NCBI GenBank assembly: GCA_022414725.1
Contig: CM039464.1
Coordinates: 48,911,598-48,975,597, forward strand
DNA from: Microglena sp. YARC
Lineage: Eukaryota > Chlorophyta > Chlorophyceae > Chlamydomonadales > Chlamydomonadaceae
DNA length: 64,000 nucleotides
Direction: 5' to 3'
The notes below the pieces were generated by a model. It was given only the letters and a program-made list of their open reading frames with translations, was not told the origin of the DNA and did not search any database. The translations under genes and the position numbers were made by a program. Shown here piece by piece: positions 24,701 through 30,118 of the stretch. Numbering within the stretch: the first letter of the stretch is position 1; each line of letters begins with the position of its first letter.

Positions 24701-27700
24701 GGAAGAAGCCGAGGAACGTATATAGTTAGACCCCCGACCACCACACCACACCACCACCACCACCACCACACCAAGCACCACCACACCACCACCAACACAG
24801 CTCCGCCACACAAAGAACCACCACCCACACCACCACTTCTAAACCACACACCACCATACCAAGCACCACCACCACACACCACACCACACCACCACCAAGC
24901 ACCACACCACACCACCACCACCACACACCCCACCACCACACCATCACCACCACCATCACACCACCCATCACACCCGACCACAACCCCCAACACACCAAGC
25001 ACCACCAACAACAAGCACCACCACCCCCACCAAGCATCACCACCACAGAGCAACCCCGAACACACAAGCAACACCACACCACCACCACCCACAACAACAA
25101 CCAACACACCAAGCACCACCACCACACCAAGCACCACCATGCCACCACCACAACACCAGCACCTTCGCATAACAAGACGGAGTTCATGTCAATGTCGAGT
25201 GGTTGACCTCCCATACCAACACCAACACACACACCTATACTCACAAATACACACACAAAATGCACCCACCCACCAAGATGGGATTTCATGTCATCGTACA
25301 AGTGGACAACCTCATATACAAAAAACACCAAACCACCCACACACCCAACCCACAATACACACAAAAGGTGAATGCCACCACATACCAAGATAGAGTTCAG
25401 TGTAGATGTACAAGTGGTCCACCATCCCCATAACAAACAAACACACCCAACCCATACCACCCACAAATACAACAATGATGCAATGCCACCCACTACCAAG
25501 ATAAAGTTCCTGTCATTGAACAAGTGGTTTGGACCTCCCATACCAACACCAACACCACAAACCCTCACCCACCACACCCTATACCCACAAATAACACAAA
25601 TGAATGCCACCCAGCATACCAGATGGAGTTCTGTCAATGAGCAAGTGTCGACCTTCCTTACCAACACCAACACTAACAACCCACCACACCCCACACATAC
25701 CCACAAGTACACACAAACAAACGCCACCCACCCACCAAGATGGAATTCATGTCAATGTACAATTGGTCGACCTCTCATACAAATACCAACACACACCCAC
25801 ACCCATACACACAAATACACACAAATGAATTTCACCCACCCACCAAGATAGAATTCATGTCAATGTACAAGTGGTCGACCTCCCATACCAACACCACCAG
25901 CCACCCCACCCACACCCACCCACATCAACACCACAAATACACACAACCAATGCCACCCACACACCAAAACGGGAGGTGGCGTGTCGGATGATGAGGGGCA
26001 AGTGGTCGATCTCCCATACCAACACCAACAGCCACCCCCACCTCACCCACACCAACACCACAATACACACAAACCAATGCCAACCCCACACACCAAAACG
26101 AAGTTCGCGTCAATGAACAAGTGGTTCGACCTCCCATACCAACACCAACACCCACAAACCCACCCACCCCACCCTAACAGACACGAATTACACACAACCA
26201 AAAGCCCCCCTAGCTTACCAAGATGGAGTTCATGTCGATGTACAAGTGGTCGACCTTGGTCTTTCCAAGTGTCGTGTAGCTATGCTTGTTGTTCTTGCTG
26301 AACCATGTGTTGAATCCTTCATGCATGGAGTTGGATTGTTGGAACCATGAGTTGAATCATGTGTTGAGGTTGGAGTGTTGGAGCCATGTGCCCAGGTTAG
26401 AGAGCTGGTTTGTTGGATTCTTGGATTGTTGGATTGTTGGAACCATGTGTTGAGGTTAGAGAGTTTGTTTGTTGGATTCTTGGATTCCTGGATTGTTGGA
26501 ACCATGTGTCGAGGTTGGTTTGTAGGTTTGTTGGTTTGTTGGATTGTTAGAACCCTATGTTGAATCATGTGTTCAGGTTGTAGTGTTGGAACCATGTGTC
26601 GAGGTTAGAGAGTTGGTTTGTTGGATTGTTGGAACCAAGTGTCGAGGTTAGAGAGTTGGTTTGTTGGATTGTTGGAACCATGTGTCGAGGTTAGAGAGTT
26701 GGTTTGTTGGATTGTTGGAACCATGTGTCGAGGTTAGAGAGTTGGTTTGTTGGATTGTTGGAACCATGTGTCGAGGTTAGAGAGTTGGTTTGTTGGATTG
26801 TTTGGAACCCTATGTGTACAGGTTGGATGTCCCTGGAGCCCCTGTGCTACACCCAAATATTTATGCACTCCTGGGCAGCTGATTGTGCCAGCTTCAAGGT
26901 GTATTGGTCGCATTACGGTTTTAGCTGAATAGCATAGTCAGGGAAGCTGCCTAAAAAGGTACTGCTCATAGCGGAAAAAAAAGACCCAAACACATGAGTT
27001 ATATGCCTGTCACCTCAAGATCCACACGCCCACACTGGAACCCTCAATCCACCATCCACCGGGTCGTGCGCCGGCATGTCTGTGCCTGAGACCTAAGAGG
27101 AGGCTGAGACTCTATTCATTTGAAAATTTTCCCTGCTGAATAATACTAAAATTGCTCTTGATTTTTCTCCGCGTCGGGTAGGTTGGGCAATAGTCCCTCA
27201 AAGCATAATCCTATTTGGATACCGCTGGACTCATAGCTTTTCTTTTCGGCTAAAAAGCAGCAGCTTCTAAATCATGCTCCCCTGACTGGCTATTCAGCCA
27301 AAATAATTAACGTCGTGTGTTTGAAGCTTACAGAATCCGTTGTCAAGAAACTGTTGAAATCTTGGGCTGAGCCCAGTGGCTGGTCTCAGAGAGCTGCCCT
27401 AGAAGCTGCTGCTCGACGCTGAAAGAAAAACATTCCTGGACCTGCCTGGGCTGTAAGATATATGCAGTTGATCAGAAGAGTTAGCCCCCAAATAGTAGTA
27501 ACAGATTTTCCACTGCTCGATCAGGCTATTTCGCCCGATCGATTGTACCGTTAGTACATCTCTTTGCTCAGTTTCTTTCACAATATCGTTCTTTCTGGCT
27601 CATTGTTGATCTACATTACTAATTCTAACTTAACAGATTTTCCCAGCCTTGGACAATCAAGATCAATCCTAAATGTGCAGCATTTGCCAAGTAGCAGGGA

Positions 27701-27945
27701 TAGAGCCCTAGTCTACTTCATGGGTTTTCAGGCACAGATATGGTGCAGACAAACATGGAGCCGTTGGACAAGGGTTGGATGATGTGCATGTGTTTTGGAA
27801 AGTGACTGTGCACCTATAACTATGAACGGGACAAAACCCAAGTATTGAAACCAGAGACACAACCGGAGAGGGCGGGGTGGGTGGGGGGTGGGGGGGGGGG
27901 GGAGGGCTTGATTTGGTTTTATCGAACCCTACCTGGAATTCCCAT
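1..27945 (-). CDS. XRN-family 5'-3' exoribonuclease gene, minus strand, 17 exons, 3' end outside window
   Basis: Spliced gene reconstructed by eye. Exons in transcript order: 27945-27933, 26316-26219, 24075-24031, 21206-21087, 18901-18713, 17232-17160, 16097-16037, 14916-14790, 13643-13407, 12893-12680, 10799-10717, 10329-10156, 8236-8186, 7070-6970, 5250-5075, 3688-3621, 402-1. All junctions are GT-AG with matching phases (744 codons, open at the edge). XRN catalytic residues visible: D32 (YIDMN), D76 (AVDGP), K83, Q87/R90/R91 (AKVLTQRLRR), E157/E159 (GEGEVK), D185/D187 (GDDGD), D266 (GNDYLP). The family removes nucleotides from 5'-monophosphate RNA, in cytoplasm (XRN1/XRN4) or nucleus (XRN2/Rat1); which applies here is not clear. 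The linker between LRRK and TPGTTFM is much shorter than usual, so this is a divergent, compact XRN. Core exons are firm; the last five are less so. Confidence 0.85.
403..660. repeat. 44-bp tandem array, 5 copies of exon 17 acceptor edge
   Basis: GGCCTGGAATC recurs at about 444, 488, 532, 576 and 620, after the exon edge at 400. On the minus strand each unit carries ttccag followed by gcca, the start of exon 17. Confidence 0.85.
670..910. repeat. Dispersed repeat family A, copy 1
   Basis: About 240 bp, AT-rich, holding CTGAAAGTGGGTTTTTTCTA, runs of AGCTTTTTA and CGCCAAAACGGGGTCAAAAC. An inverted copy lies at 43985-44230. Probably a small non-autonomous element. Confidence 0.65.
915..1090. 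repeat. Dispersed repeat family B with AT palindromes
   Basis: GGGCAAGTCCCTTTAGCCTA then CCCCTAGACTGGAACATACA. Related pieces occur at about 3345, 6755-6900, 8080-8125, 33705-33760, 34092-34140 and 38772-38830. Confidence 0.6.
1125..1450. repeat. GTTAGT hexanucleotide array
   Basis: Degenerate (TTAGTG)n in the intron between exons 16 and 17; stop-free on both frames by repetition. Confidence 0.9.
1546..1656. repeat. Long near-perfect palindrome (~50-58-bp arms)
   Basis: Left arm from AAGGTCAACGTGAATTCGCC to GCGCACCT; right arm from AGGTGTGCGC to GGCGAATTCATGTTGACCTT. Center near 1598, almost no loop. A fold-back element or hairpin. Confidence 0.8.
1730..2035. repeat. Dispersed repeat family C cluster
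   Basis: Several copies of GCAGCTTCTAGGTGCACTAG, then family C in reverse and forward orientation (AGCTGCCTAGAAGCTGCTCC). Other family C copies: 11265-11316, 22327-22432, 26930-26980, 27325-27430, 35150-35330, 35565-35730. Confidence 0.7.
2100..2610. repeat. Dispersed repeat family D (GCGACC/GACGCGTCGC-rich)
   Basis: GC-rich block with gcgacgcgtcgcc, a step like gcatggcgacacatgggtcc, and later cgacccccccgactcggggc. The same modules recur in three to four copies at 58870-59570. No gene recognised. Confidence 0.55.
2630..3060. repeat. Three ~110-bp tandem units
   Basis: Each holds GAGTATTGTCAGAAATT, GGCCTGGTAAGTGG and CTACGATACCCAAAT. Not linked to a known exon. Confidence 0.8.
3060..3620. 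repeat. Intron 16: 15-bp and 46-bp arrays
   Basis: Unique sequence to 3240, a TATATA stretch at 3240-3300, about eight units of TAATTGGCTACCCCC at 3360-3480, and about four units of TCTGCTTGCGCCCCC(T)GGxCCGTAACATAC at 3495-3615. Confidence 0.85.
3621..3688 (-). CDS. Probable minus gene exon 16
   Basis: 68 nt, phase 1 in, phase 0 out; acceptor accag, donor gtgagt. Encodes a Pro-rich piece, SSRLVYPPSPFQNNTF then HSRPPL. It fits exactly between the phases of exons 15 and 17. A copy of its acceptor side lies at about 3765-3790. There is no homology support. Confidence 0.5.
3720..4560. repeat. GAAGTTGAATG array (intron 15)
   Basis: Degenerate units built from GTTGAAGTTGAATGCGTTA, plus longer blocks starting GGGGCATCAGTTAGTTGAAG. 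A copy of the exon 16 acceptor edge is embedded near 3765-3790. Confidence 0.85.
4640..5074 (-). repeat. 3'-end copies of exon 15, ~95 bp
   Basis: Copies of the FGKNYVFRCADQT end with donor gtatgt occur near 4747, 4844 and 4936, with a donor-less one near 4651. They are downstream of exon 15 in transcription. Confidence 0.85.
5075..5250 (-). CDS. Minus gene exon 15 (HQYDAHPYQPF ... FRCADQT)
   Basis: 176 nt, phase 2 in, phase 1 out; acceptor acgcag, donor gtatgt. Residues 530-588. No family motif recognised, but the frame is open, phases fit and both ends are seeded into long flanking copy arrays as at the confirmed exons. Confidence 0.7.
5380..6560 (-). repeat. 5'-part copies of exon 15
   Basis: Many copies of the HQYDAHPYQ-coding stretch (plus strand GGTACTGGTGCTGGCTAG) reach from 5430 to 6190, with a late one at 6530-6560. 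Full-length ones include the ATAGC...GCTGCGTG acceptor edge. They are upstream of exon 15. Confidence 0.85.
6230..6480. repeat. Two ~130-bp units and AAG microsatellite
   Basis: GGAGACCCACCTCCTGGGGT occurs twice, about 130 bp apart, followed by an (AAG)n run at 6442-6465. Confidence 0.8.
6620..6960. repeat. Short inverted repeat, poly-C and family B piece
   Basis: CTCTCAAATATGG...CCATATTTAGAGAG forms an inverted repeat at 6692-6727; a C run of about 23 ends near 6830; a family B fragment follows. Confidence 0.6.
6970..7070 (-). CDS. Minus gene exon 14 (IASLESQVA ... QARKKNA)
   Basis: 101 nt, phase 0 in, phase 2 out; acceptor ttgcag, donor gtaggt. Residues 496-529. Ends YRQFEQARKKN, resembling the XRN LTxEExxRN element. 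Good splice sites and phase, moderate family similarity. Confidence 0.65.
7080..8060. repeat. Intron 13: TGATGTATGA array, ATATCATATGAT palindromes, 28-bp array
   Basis: Degenerate TGATGTATGA units at 7085-7480, palindromic CATATGATATCATATGAT at 7495-7645, then 13 units of a 28-bp repeat holding GACTGATGTACGCTGTGAGA at 7690-8055. Confidence 0.9.
8186..8236 (-). CDS. Minus gene exon 13 (ASVNAKLFGAMAPLFLL)
   Basis: 51 nt, phase 0/0, acceptor acgcag, donor gtagta. The 17 residues fit the XRN xDxNGKxxxWxGVALLPF segment expected after the FYP motif. The exon is short, so the call rests on position, phase and splice sites. Confidence 0.6.
8260..9500. repeat. Intron 12, left part: AATAATTGAA, 54-bp and GTATGTAGTAA arrays
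   Basis: AATTGAAGACACA-like units at 8520-8680, two and a half 54-bp units from 8760, then an 11-bp GTATGTAGTAA array at 8900-9400. Confidence 0.85.
9520..9585 (-). pseudogene. Diverged copy of minus gene exon 13
   Basis: Upstream of exon 13. Keeps the acceptor context and the pattern GCTTCGG...GCC...TTCGGT but runs into a stop directly after, so it is not usable. Confidence 0.5.
9585..10155. repeat. AGACCCAGACC array and two 3'-end copies of exon 12
   Basis: An 11-bp array at 9600-9665. Copies of the exon 12 end (plus strand AGCTGGGGCCTGTCCACCAG) at about 9735-9780 and 9860-9910, the second with CCTCCTCGTATAATTC. AT-rich unique sequence follows. Confidence 0.75.
10156..10329 (-). CDS. Minus gene exon 12 (PFACAMALLPKKSKFLLP)
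   Basis: 174 nt, phase 0/0, acceptor gacag, donor gtatga. Residues 421-478. PFACAMALLPKKSKFLLP matches the XRN PFEQLMAVLPxxSxxLLP block and the exon ends DEFYEE (compare xDFYP). Two downstream copies of the 3' end lie at about 9735-9780 and 9860-9910. Confidence 0.9.
10330..10716. repeat. GGTGGAGGTGAGGTTGGG array and CATACATG tetranucleotide array
   Basis: G-rich units at 10340-10450, then (ACAT/GCAT)n at 10505-10705 between exons 11 and 12. Confidence 0.9.
10717..10799 (-). CDS. Minus gene exon 11 (GECPDYRFYYDGPAP)
   Basis: 83 nt, phase 1 in, phase 0 out; acceptor tgtag, donor gtgaga. Encodes ECPDYRFYYDGPAPKTNEF and on to CEALE. Corresponds to the XRN WxWYYPYHYAP motif at the end of the conserved core, in diverged form. 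Confidence 0.85.
10800..11140 (-). repeat. Copies of the exon 11 acceptor flank
   Basis: CTACAGTCAACAAGT beside exon 11 recurs near 10880 and, as TTTACAGTCAACAAGTACG, three times at 11078-11140; TTGTCAGTGTTT units lie between. Confidence 0.75.
11141..11600. other. Intron 10 unique stretch with one family C copy
   Basis: Mostly non-repetitive. A family C copy (GGCTCAGGGAGCTGCCTAGA) lies at 11265-11316. No exon found. Confidence 0.5.
11600..12679 (-). repeat. Eight downstream copies of the exon 10 3' end
   Basis: Copies of the WLMDMYVNG-coding end with donor gtgagc start near 11685, 11782, 11875, 11969, 12062, 12348, 12490 and 12586; most read GTGGACATGTATGTCAACG on the minus strand. Spacing is about 94 bp. 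Confidence 0.9.
12680..12893 (-). CDS. Minus gene exon 10 (acidic insert, VWLMDMYVNG)
   Basis: 214 nt, phase 0 in, phase 1 out; acceptor accag, donor gtgagc. Residues 322-393. A charged, Ser/Asp/Gly-rich stretch (SGDSSDDGGASSGDE) follows VKRKAEN and leads to YMRGCVWLMDMYVNG, which matches the XRN EGLQWVLxYYxxG region. The acidic part is probably disordered. Confidence 0.85.
12894..13200. repeat. 5'-end copy of exon 10 and poly-C tracts
   Basis: Plus strand TTTCCCATGAAGCATGCCTG near 13027-13050 copies the exon 10 acceptor edge. C runs of 10-25 lie at 12939, 13086 and 13147. Confidence 0.75.
13207..13327 (-). pseudogene. 3'-part copy of minus gene exon 9
   Basis: About 120 nt repeat VYKKMRKSSKL to LLATLIR with one or two changes and a donor (gtggga). 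It lacks the GNDYLP half and an acceptor. Confidence 0.8.
13407..13643 (-). CDS. Minus gene exon 9 (GNDYLP)
   Basis: 237 nt, phase 0/0, acceptor cctcag, donor gtgagt. Residues 243-321. Contains LTLLVVLANGNDYLPSM, the conserved GND(F/Y)LP motif that gives the last catalytic Asp (D266). Three 5'-part copies lie upstream and one 3'-part copy downstream. Confidence 0.95.
13660..14460 (-). repeat. Three upstream copies of the exon 9 5' part, ~270 bp
   Basis: Copies of CTCAG plus the codons up to ANGNDYLP sit at about 13826-13905, 14107-14198 and 14350-14440, separated by GGGAACTGTTTAAGAATCCC units. TTTAGGG occurs three times in a row at 13942-13962 and twice at 14470-14483. Confidence 0.85.
14500..14789. 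repeat. CA/C-rich tract and 3'-part copy of exon 8
   Basis: A copy of the codons for KMLHAEWT(K)ALLT lies at 14577-14645 on the minus strand; CCACCACC- and CCTCC-rich sequence on both sides. Confidence 0.8.
14790..14916 (-). CDS. Minus gene exon 8 (MYIINTSL ... LHAEWTQ)
   Basis: 127 nt, phase 2 in, phase 0 out; acceptor cgtag, donor gttagt. Residues 200-242. Begins (M)YIINTSLGQ and includes FSVKMLHAEWTQA. It aligns with plus-gene exon 9 (VYLAPSTLEGQ ... LLHVRW), which is 24 nt shorter. Confidence 0.85.
14935..15110. repeat. CTGT tetranucleotide array
   Basis: About 16 units of (CTGT)n at 14996-15060, flanked by GTATGTATGTTACAGTC(T/C)AGGGGTAT repeats. Confidence 0.95.
15160..15720 (-). repeat. 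Four upstream copies of the exon 8 5' edge, ~140 bp
   Basis: GATGTGTTGATGATGTAC (plus strand, exon 8 start) recurs in changed form at about 15200, 15345, 15498 and 15652, with GTATGATACACTAGGTGGAT between. Confidence 0.8.
15730..16036. repeat. GGATAACATACCACCACCTAACC array
   Basis: Degenerate 25-40-bp CCACCA-rich units downstream of exon 7; no exon copy seen. Confidence 0.75.
16037..16097 (-). CDS. Minus gene exon 7 (GDDGDLILMAL)
   Basis: 61 nt, phase 1 in, phase 2 out; acceptor ctgcag, donor gtaagc. Encodes AIVGDDGDLILMALVCPEEN, the XRN (A/D)DADLIML block carrying two metal-binding aspartates. The plus-gene equivalent is also 61 nt. Confidence 0.95.
16098..17030 (-). repeat. Array seeded by exon 7 (GATCTCATTCTGAT)
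   Basis: The plus-strand word GATCAGAATGAGATCACATT recurs about 15 times. Its reverse complement holds the exon 7 codons for D-L-I-L (GATCTCATTCTGAT), next to an A-rich spacer matching the acceptor flank (CAGAAAGAAAGAAAAACAGT). Confidence 0.85.
17160..17232 (-). CDS. Minus gene exon 6 (GEGEVKIL)
   Basis: 73 nt, phase 0 in, phase 1 out; acceptor accag, donor gtgagg. Begins GEGEVKILARLANHWYP. E157 and E159 are the paired catalytic glutamates of XRN. The plus-gene equivalent is also 73 nt. Confidence 0.95.
17233..17815. repeat. GGTGGTGGTGTTGGATGGGT array
   Basis: G-rich trinucleotide-based array upstream of exon 6. A short copy of the GEGEV-coding edge is at about 17640-17672. Stop-free in several frames, so it gives false open frames. 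Confidence 0.9.
17830..18290. repeat. ~106-bp tandem array, 4 units
   Basis: Units hold GCTTCTAGTAGAGGGGCGTA and GATACACCGAGACCAGGGCT. A related unit lies at 18560-18690 beside exon 5. Confidence 0.9.
18327..18460 (-). pseudogene. Partial copy of minus gene exon 5 with mutated donor
   Basis: Encodes GNAITPGTTFMLDITVSLAF and on to the exon end almost unchanged, but the donor GTGAGT reads ATGAGT, and the first ~55 nt of the exon and its acceptor are missing. A shorter third copy lies at about 18503-18550. Confidence 0.8.
18713..18901 (-). CDS. Minus gene exon 5 (ITPGTTFM block)
   Basis: 189 nt, phase 0/0, acceptor ttgcag, donor gtgagt. Residues 93-155. A short basic linker leads to GNAITPGTTFM, equivalent to the NCITPGTEFM motif of XRN, and the exon ends at TVP just before GEGE. 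The plus-gene equivalent is also 189 nt. Confidence 0.95.
18905..19380. repeat. TTGATCGTGTATTGGGTTGGTG array
   Basis: Degenerate 22-70-bp units just upstream of the exon 5 acceptor. Confidence 0.9.
19440..20080. repeat. ~50-bp array, GGGAGAATTGTCGTAAATTG
   Basis: About 12 degenerate units, often with GGGCCTGAAAAGTCTGA. Confidence 0.9.
20220..20580. repeat. GCATGAAAGCACGAAA array
   Basis: 10-bp units, (A)AGCATGAA / AGCACGAA, about 35 copies. Confidence 0.9.
20583..21086 (-). repeat. Two 3'-part copies of exon 4 in CA/C-rich DNA
   Basis: Copies of the codons for (P)MAKxLTQxxRRK with donor at about 20589-20640 and 20728-20780; CACACA and CCCACC tracts and a C run at 21030-21052 between. Confidence 0.85.
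21087..21206 (-). CDS. Minus gene exon 4 (VDGPAPMAK and TQRLRR)
   Basis: 120 nt, phase 0/0, acceptor gtgcag, donor gtgagc. Residues 53-92. Contains VMLAVDGPAPMAKVLTQRLR, the XRN block that supplies D76 and the basic 5'-phosphate pocket (K83, Q87, R90, R91). Two 5'-part copies lie upstream and two 3'-part copies downstream. Confidence 0.95.
21207..22200. repeat. Two 5'-part copies of exon 4, TG/TATGTG array, poly-G runs
   Basis: Copies of the LHLCMN-coding edge at about 21300-21335 and 21455-21500. (TGTATG)n then (TG)n at 21510-21766. G runs at about 21220-21242, 21767-21800, 21950-21978 and 22130-22195. Two ~180-bp units with GGTGACACAAGACAGGTGAT at 21840-22090. Confidence 0.9.
22201..23390. 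other. Intron 3, mostly non-repetitive, with family C copy
   Basis: A family C copy at 22327-22432, C runs at 22602-22614 and 23227-23252, and otherwise unique AT-rich sequence. No exon found. Confidence 0.5.
23391..23885. repeat. TTTCAGAACCTCATTTTTGAATATATTTGAA array
   Basis: Degenerate 30-60-bp units, starting weakly at 22455, dense from 23395, with more at 23940-24010. They abut both exon 3 copies. Confidence 0.85.
23886..23930 (-). CDS. Intact tandem copy of minus gene exon 3, possible alternative exon
   Basis: Encodes HTAIRRAKSWEHFHK, one residue different from exon 3. It keeps an acceptor (catacag), a donor (gttggt), the 45-nt length and phase 0, so it could replace exon 3 or be added in frame. 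Whether it is used is unknown. Confidence 0.5.
24031..24075 (-). CDS. Minus gene exon 3 (HTAIRKAKSWEHFHK)
   Basis: 45 nt, phase 0 on both sides, acceptor cgcag, donor gttggt. The 15 residues match the H-x-A-x-R segment that follows the first Asp in XRN proteins. A second intact version lies at 23886-23930. Confidence 0.85.
24093..24345 (-). repeat. Displaced copy of the exon 2 5' part with its flanking array
   Basis: Resembles 26281-26600: the GFNTWFSKNNK-coding edge at 24105-24145 followed by GGATTGTTGGAACCATGTG units. It sits in intron 2 directly before exon 3. Confidence 0.75.
24370..24650. repeat. GCATGTATGTACGTAGTTGTACTTGTACTT array
   Basis: About eight units of ~30 bp. Confidence 0.9.
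24728..25140. repeat. CACCACACCACC-rich tract
   Basis: Low-complexity CAC/AAC/ACC trinucleotide-like DNA, C-rich on the plus strand. Confidence 0.9.
25140..26200 (-). repeat. About nine 3'-part copies of exon 2, ~110-125 bp
   Basis: Copies of the DHLYIDMNSIL-coding end, plus strand like AAGATGGAGTTCATGTCAAT, at about 25172, 25279, 25389, 25499, 25618, 25737, 25846, 25970 (poor) and 26097, spaced by CACACCCACCAACACC. Several keep the gtaag/gtggg donor region. Confidence 0.9.
26219..26316 (-). CDS. Minus gene exon 2 (first metal-binding Asp)
   Basis: 98 nt, phase 1 in, phase 0 out; acceptor ends gaag, donor gtaagc. Encodes residues 5-37, opening GFNTWFSK and closing DHLYIDMNSIL. This is the XRN N-terminal block; D32 corresponds to XRN1 D35. 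Partial copies of the exon fill both flanking introns. Confidence 0.9.
26335..26825 (-). repeat. Array seeded by exon 2 5' part (GGATTGTTGGAACCATGTGT)
   Basis: Units repeat GGAACCATGTGTCGAGGTTAG; the minus strand CACATGGTTC is the exon 2 codons for T-W-F. At least ten units, some 57 bp and near identical. Confidence 0.85.
26826..27932. other. Minus gene intron 1, non-repetitive with family C copies
   Basis: Unique sequence with family C copies at 26930-26980 and 27325-27430 and a G run at 27885-27902 next to exon 1. No exon found. Confidence 0.5.
27933..27945 (-). CDS. Minus gene exon 1 (start codon, MGIP)
   Basis: 13-nt first exon encoding M-G-I-P plus one base, then donor gtaggg. XRN proteins begin MG(V/I)P(K/A/G)F, which sets the start. 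The context gccATGGG fits a good eukaryotic start. The plus gene has an identical 13-nt exon 1. Confidence 0.85.
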
Positions 27946-28825
27946 GGCGATTATCTGTCGTTCTGGAAAGACGTGGGGAATGATTTACTAAATGATGCGG
28001 ATCACCCGGTGCTTTAACCAGCTTGCGCGCTAGTGCCCTTTGCGCTTGGCTTGGTGATAGACGGTCGAAAAGGGGCTTTATGCTAGCATGGATGCCGCAG
28101 CTATGCGCTGACTTCAGTACGCAATAAAAAAGCAGATGCTAGGAGACGTGGGAATTGCAAAGGATACCAACTTTTCTTCCTTTTCAATCGATGGTGCTAC
28201 TTGACGGGGGTGTTCTTTACCCCTGGGCTAGTTGGCGAAGGCCGGCTTGTCTACTTTTTCAAAACCCTGCCGGCTTTGGATGATGCCACTATCAGTGCCA
28301 CTCCACTCACCGCTGACGTGGAACGCTTTTGGACCCCCCGCCCCCCTCTGAAGCCGGGGGGGTGCGGGTAGCTAGGGCCAAAATCGAGTTCCGCGTTTTG
28401 GTGCATGTCTCTTACGCCGTTTTTCGCCCAACTGGATCGCTTCTGATTTTGTTTTTGGTATATCGTCATTTGACAACGTCTTGATGGTGAAGTATCGCAA
28501 AACAAAGTCAGCGTTCCAAGTTGGGCGTAAAACTCGTCCAAATATTGGCCTTAACATGGCTAAAAAAGCCCAAAATCAAAAAATAAAGTTACTCTTTTTA
28601 CACTATTTTCGAGCCAAAATGTTTTTCTTGGCTGTAAAAATACACAACGTAATTTATATACGCTGGCAATAAATTTGAAATGCCCGTGTTGGGAATACAG
28701 ACTAGCAAAGGCAGATATGGTGTATTTGCCGCCCAAAAAACAGCCCTTAATGTGCCACAAATGTCATGTTTCAGGAGTCTTATTCAAGTTGGAAACACTA
28801 CCCAAGTTGCTAATCACTAGTTTAA

Positions 28826-28832
28826 CCCCCCC

Positions 28833-28866
<34 letters not shown>

Positions 28867-28912
28867 ACCCCTCCCCCCCCCCCCCCCCCCCCCCCCCCCG
28901 CACCCCCCCCCC
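28826..28912. repeat. Poly-C tract, ~87 bp
   Basis: Nearly pure C with a few A/T/G. May be longer in reality, since such runs are often collapsed in assembly. Confidence 0.95.
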
Positions 28913-29830
28913 AGCATATTTTACCCAGACGGATTTGGTGTAGAAGTTGAGAAGGTCACCCATTTATACCTACACAAGTACCAAGCCAGGCCATTCCCAG
29001 TCCTTACAGGCTGGCCATACCGACCCCGCGAGCCCAGTCGGAACGAGGGCAGAATCGCGCAGTTTCTGAGAATTCAACCTCAGGCAATGTGATGGATGGA
29101 GCAATTTGATGGCGATTGATCGATTACCTGGCTCGATCTGTGCTCTATGGAGCTCGCGGCAGTCACTTGCGTACGATCGTGTACTCTCGGTACTTTCGGG
29201 CAGCTTTCTCCACGGGCCATGGCAGTAGGTGAAACTACCATGCAAACTCCGGAAATAGCTTCGCGTTTGCTTTTGCTTTTCAAAGAGACATCGGACAAAA
29301 AGAACTCAACTCTGGCCCGGGGGGCTCGGTGCGACCCACCCCCCCCACCCCCCCCCCCCCCCCCCACCCCCACCCCACCCCCACCGTCCTGAAGCCCTAA
29401 GTTCCACCCGCGGGCGCCCGCGGGTGCACCCGTGTCTCCGTCTCTCCGCCGTCTCTCCGTCTCTCCAGGCGTTTGGACGATTCCGGCCACCTCCGCACCC
29501 AAGCATTTGGCTCATAGTTGGAGTGCGCATGACTATATTTATCAGCATCGCAGCGGTCAAGATCCTCCGCAAAAGTTGTTCAATGGCAGAATGGCTTGTA
29601 GCTTATTCCGCTACGAGTAGCTACTTACGACTTACGACTTACGACTTACGACTTTCGAAACTCCCAGCCTCCCTCCTCGCCAGGGACCTGCTCCTTGCCC
29701 TTTCTAGCATTCTGCAGGTCAATTTTCTTAACTACGGTAATCGCCCCCTGCCCTGCCCGTGACTGCTAAAGCGTTGTTCCGTGTCGCTTGCCGACCATGA
29801 CTACTTGTTGACTTCAGTCAGGTACAGCTG

Positions 29831-30118
29831 TCAGGGTTGTTCAAACCGTACGTCATGCAGACATTGATTATGGCTCATGAGAAGTATGATTTTGGTACTT
29901 GAGAGTAGATCATAGTTCGCGAAACTTATATTTTGGAACTATTTATGTCTCAAGTCTCAACAAAACAGCAACAATGGAGTTTTCTAACCCTATAGTTTGA
30001 ATAGCGCCTTGTCTTTTCTTTATTTTAGGAAGAAAAAACGTCTGGGTCGTCTAGCAGGCTGGCGCTATTCAACAGCAATAATACAGGTAGCCTTTGAAGC
30101 ACACTTGAACAACCCTGA
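29831..30118. mobile_element. Possible small inverted-repeat element (~288 bp)
   Basis: TCAGGGTTGTTCAA at 29831-29844 is matched by TTGAACAACCCTGA at 30105-30118. Flanking bases suggest at most a 2-bp duplication. No coding capacity. A chance inverted repeat is possible. Confidence 0.45.

Noticed and set aside
28251..28541. 96-codon minus frame in the intergenic region
   Set aside because: No recognised domain, no paired evidence; may be part of an old transposon, but I cannot show it.
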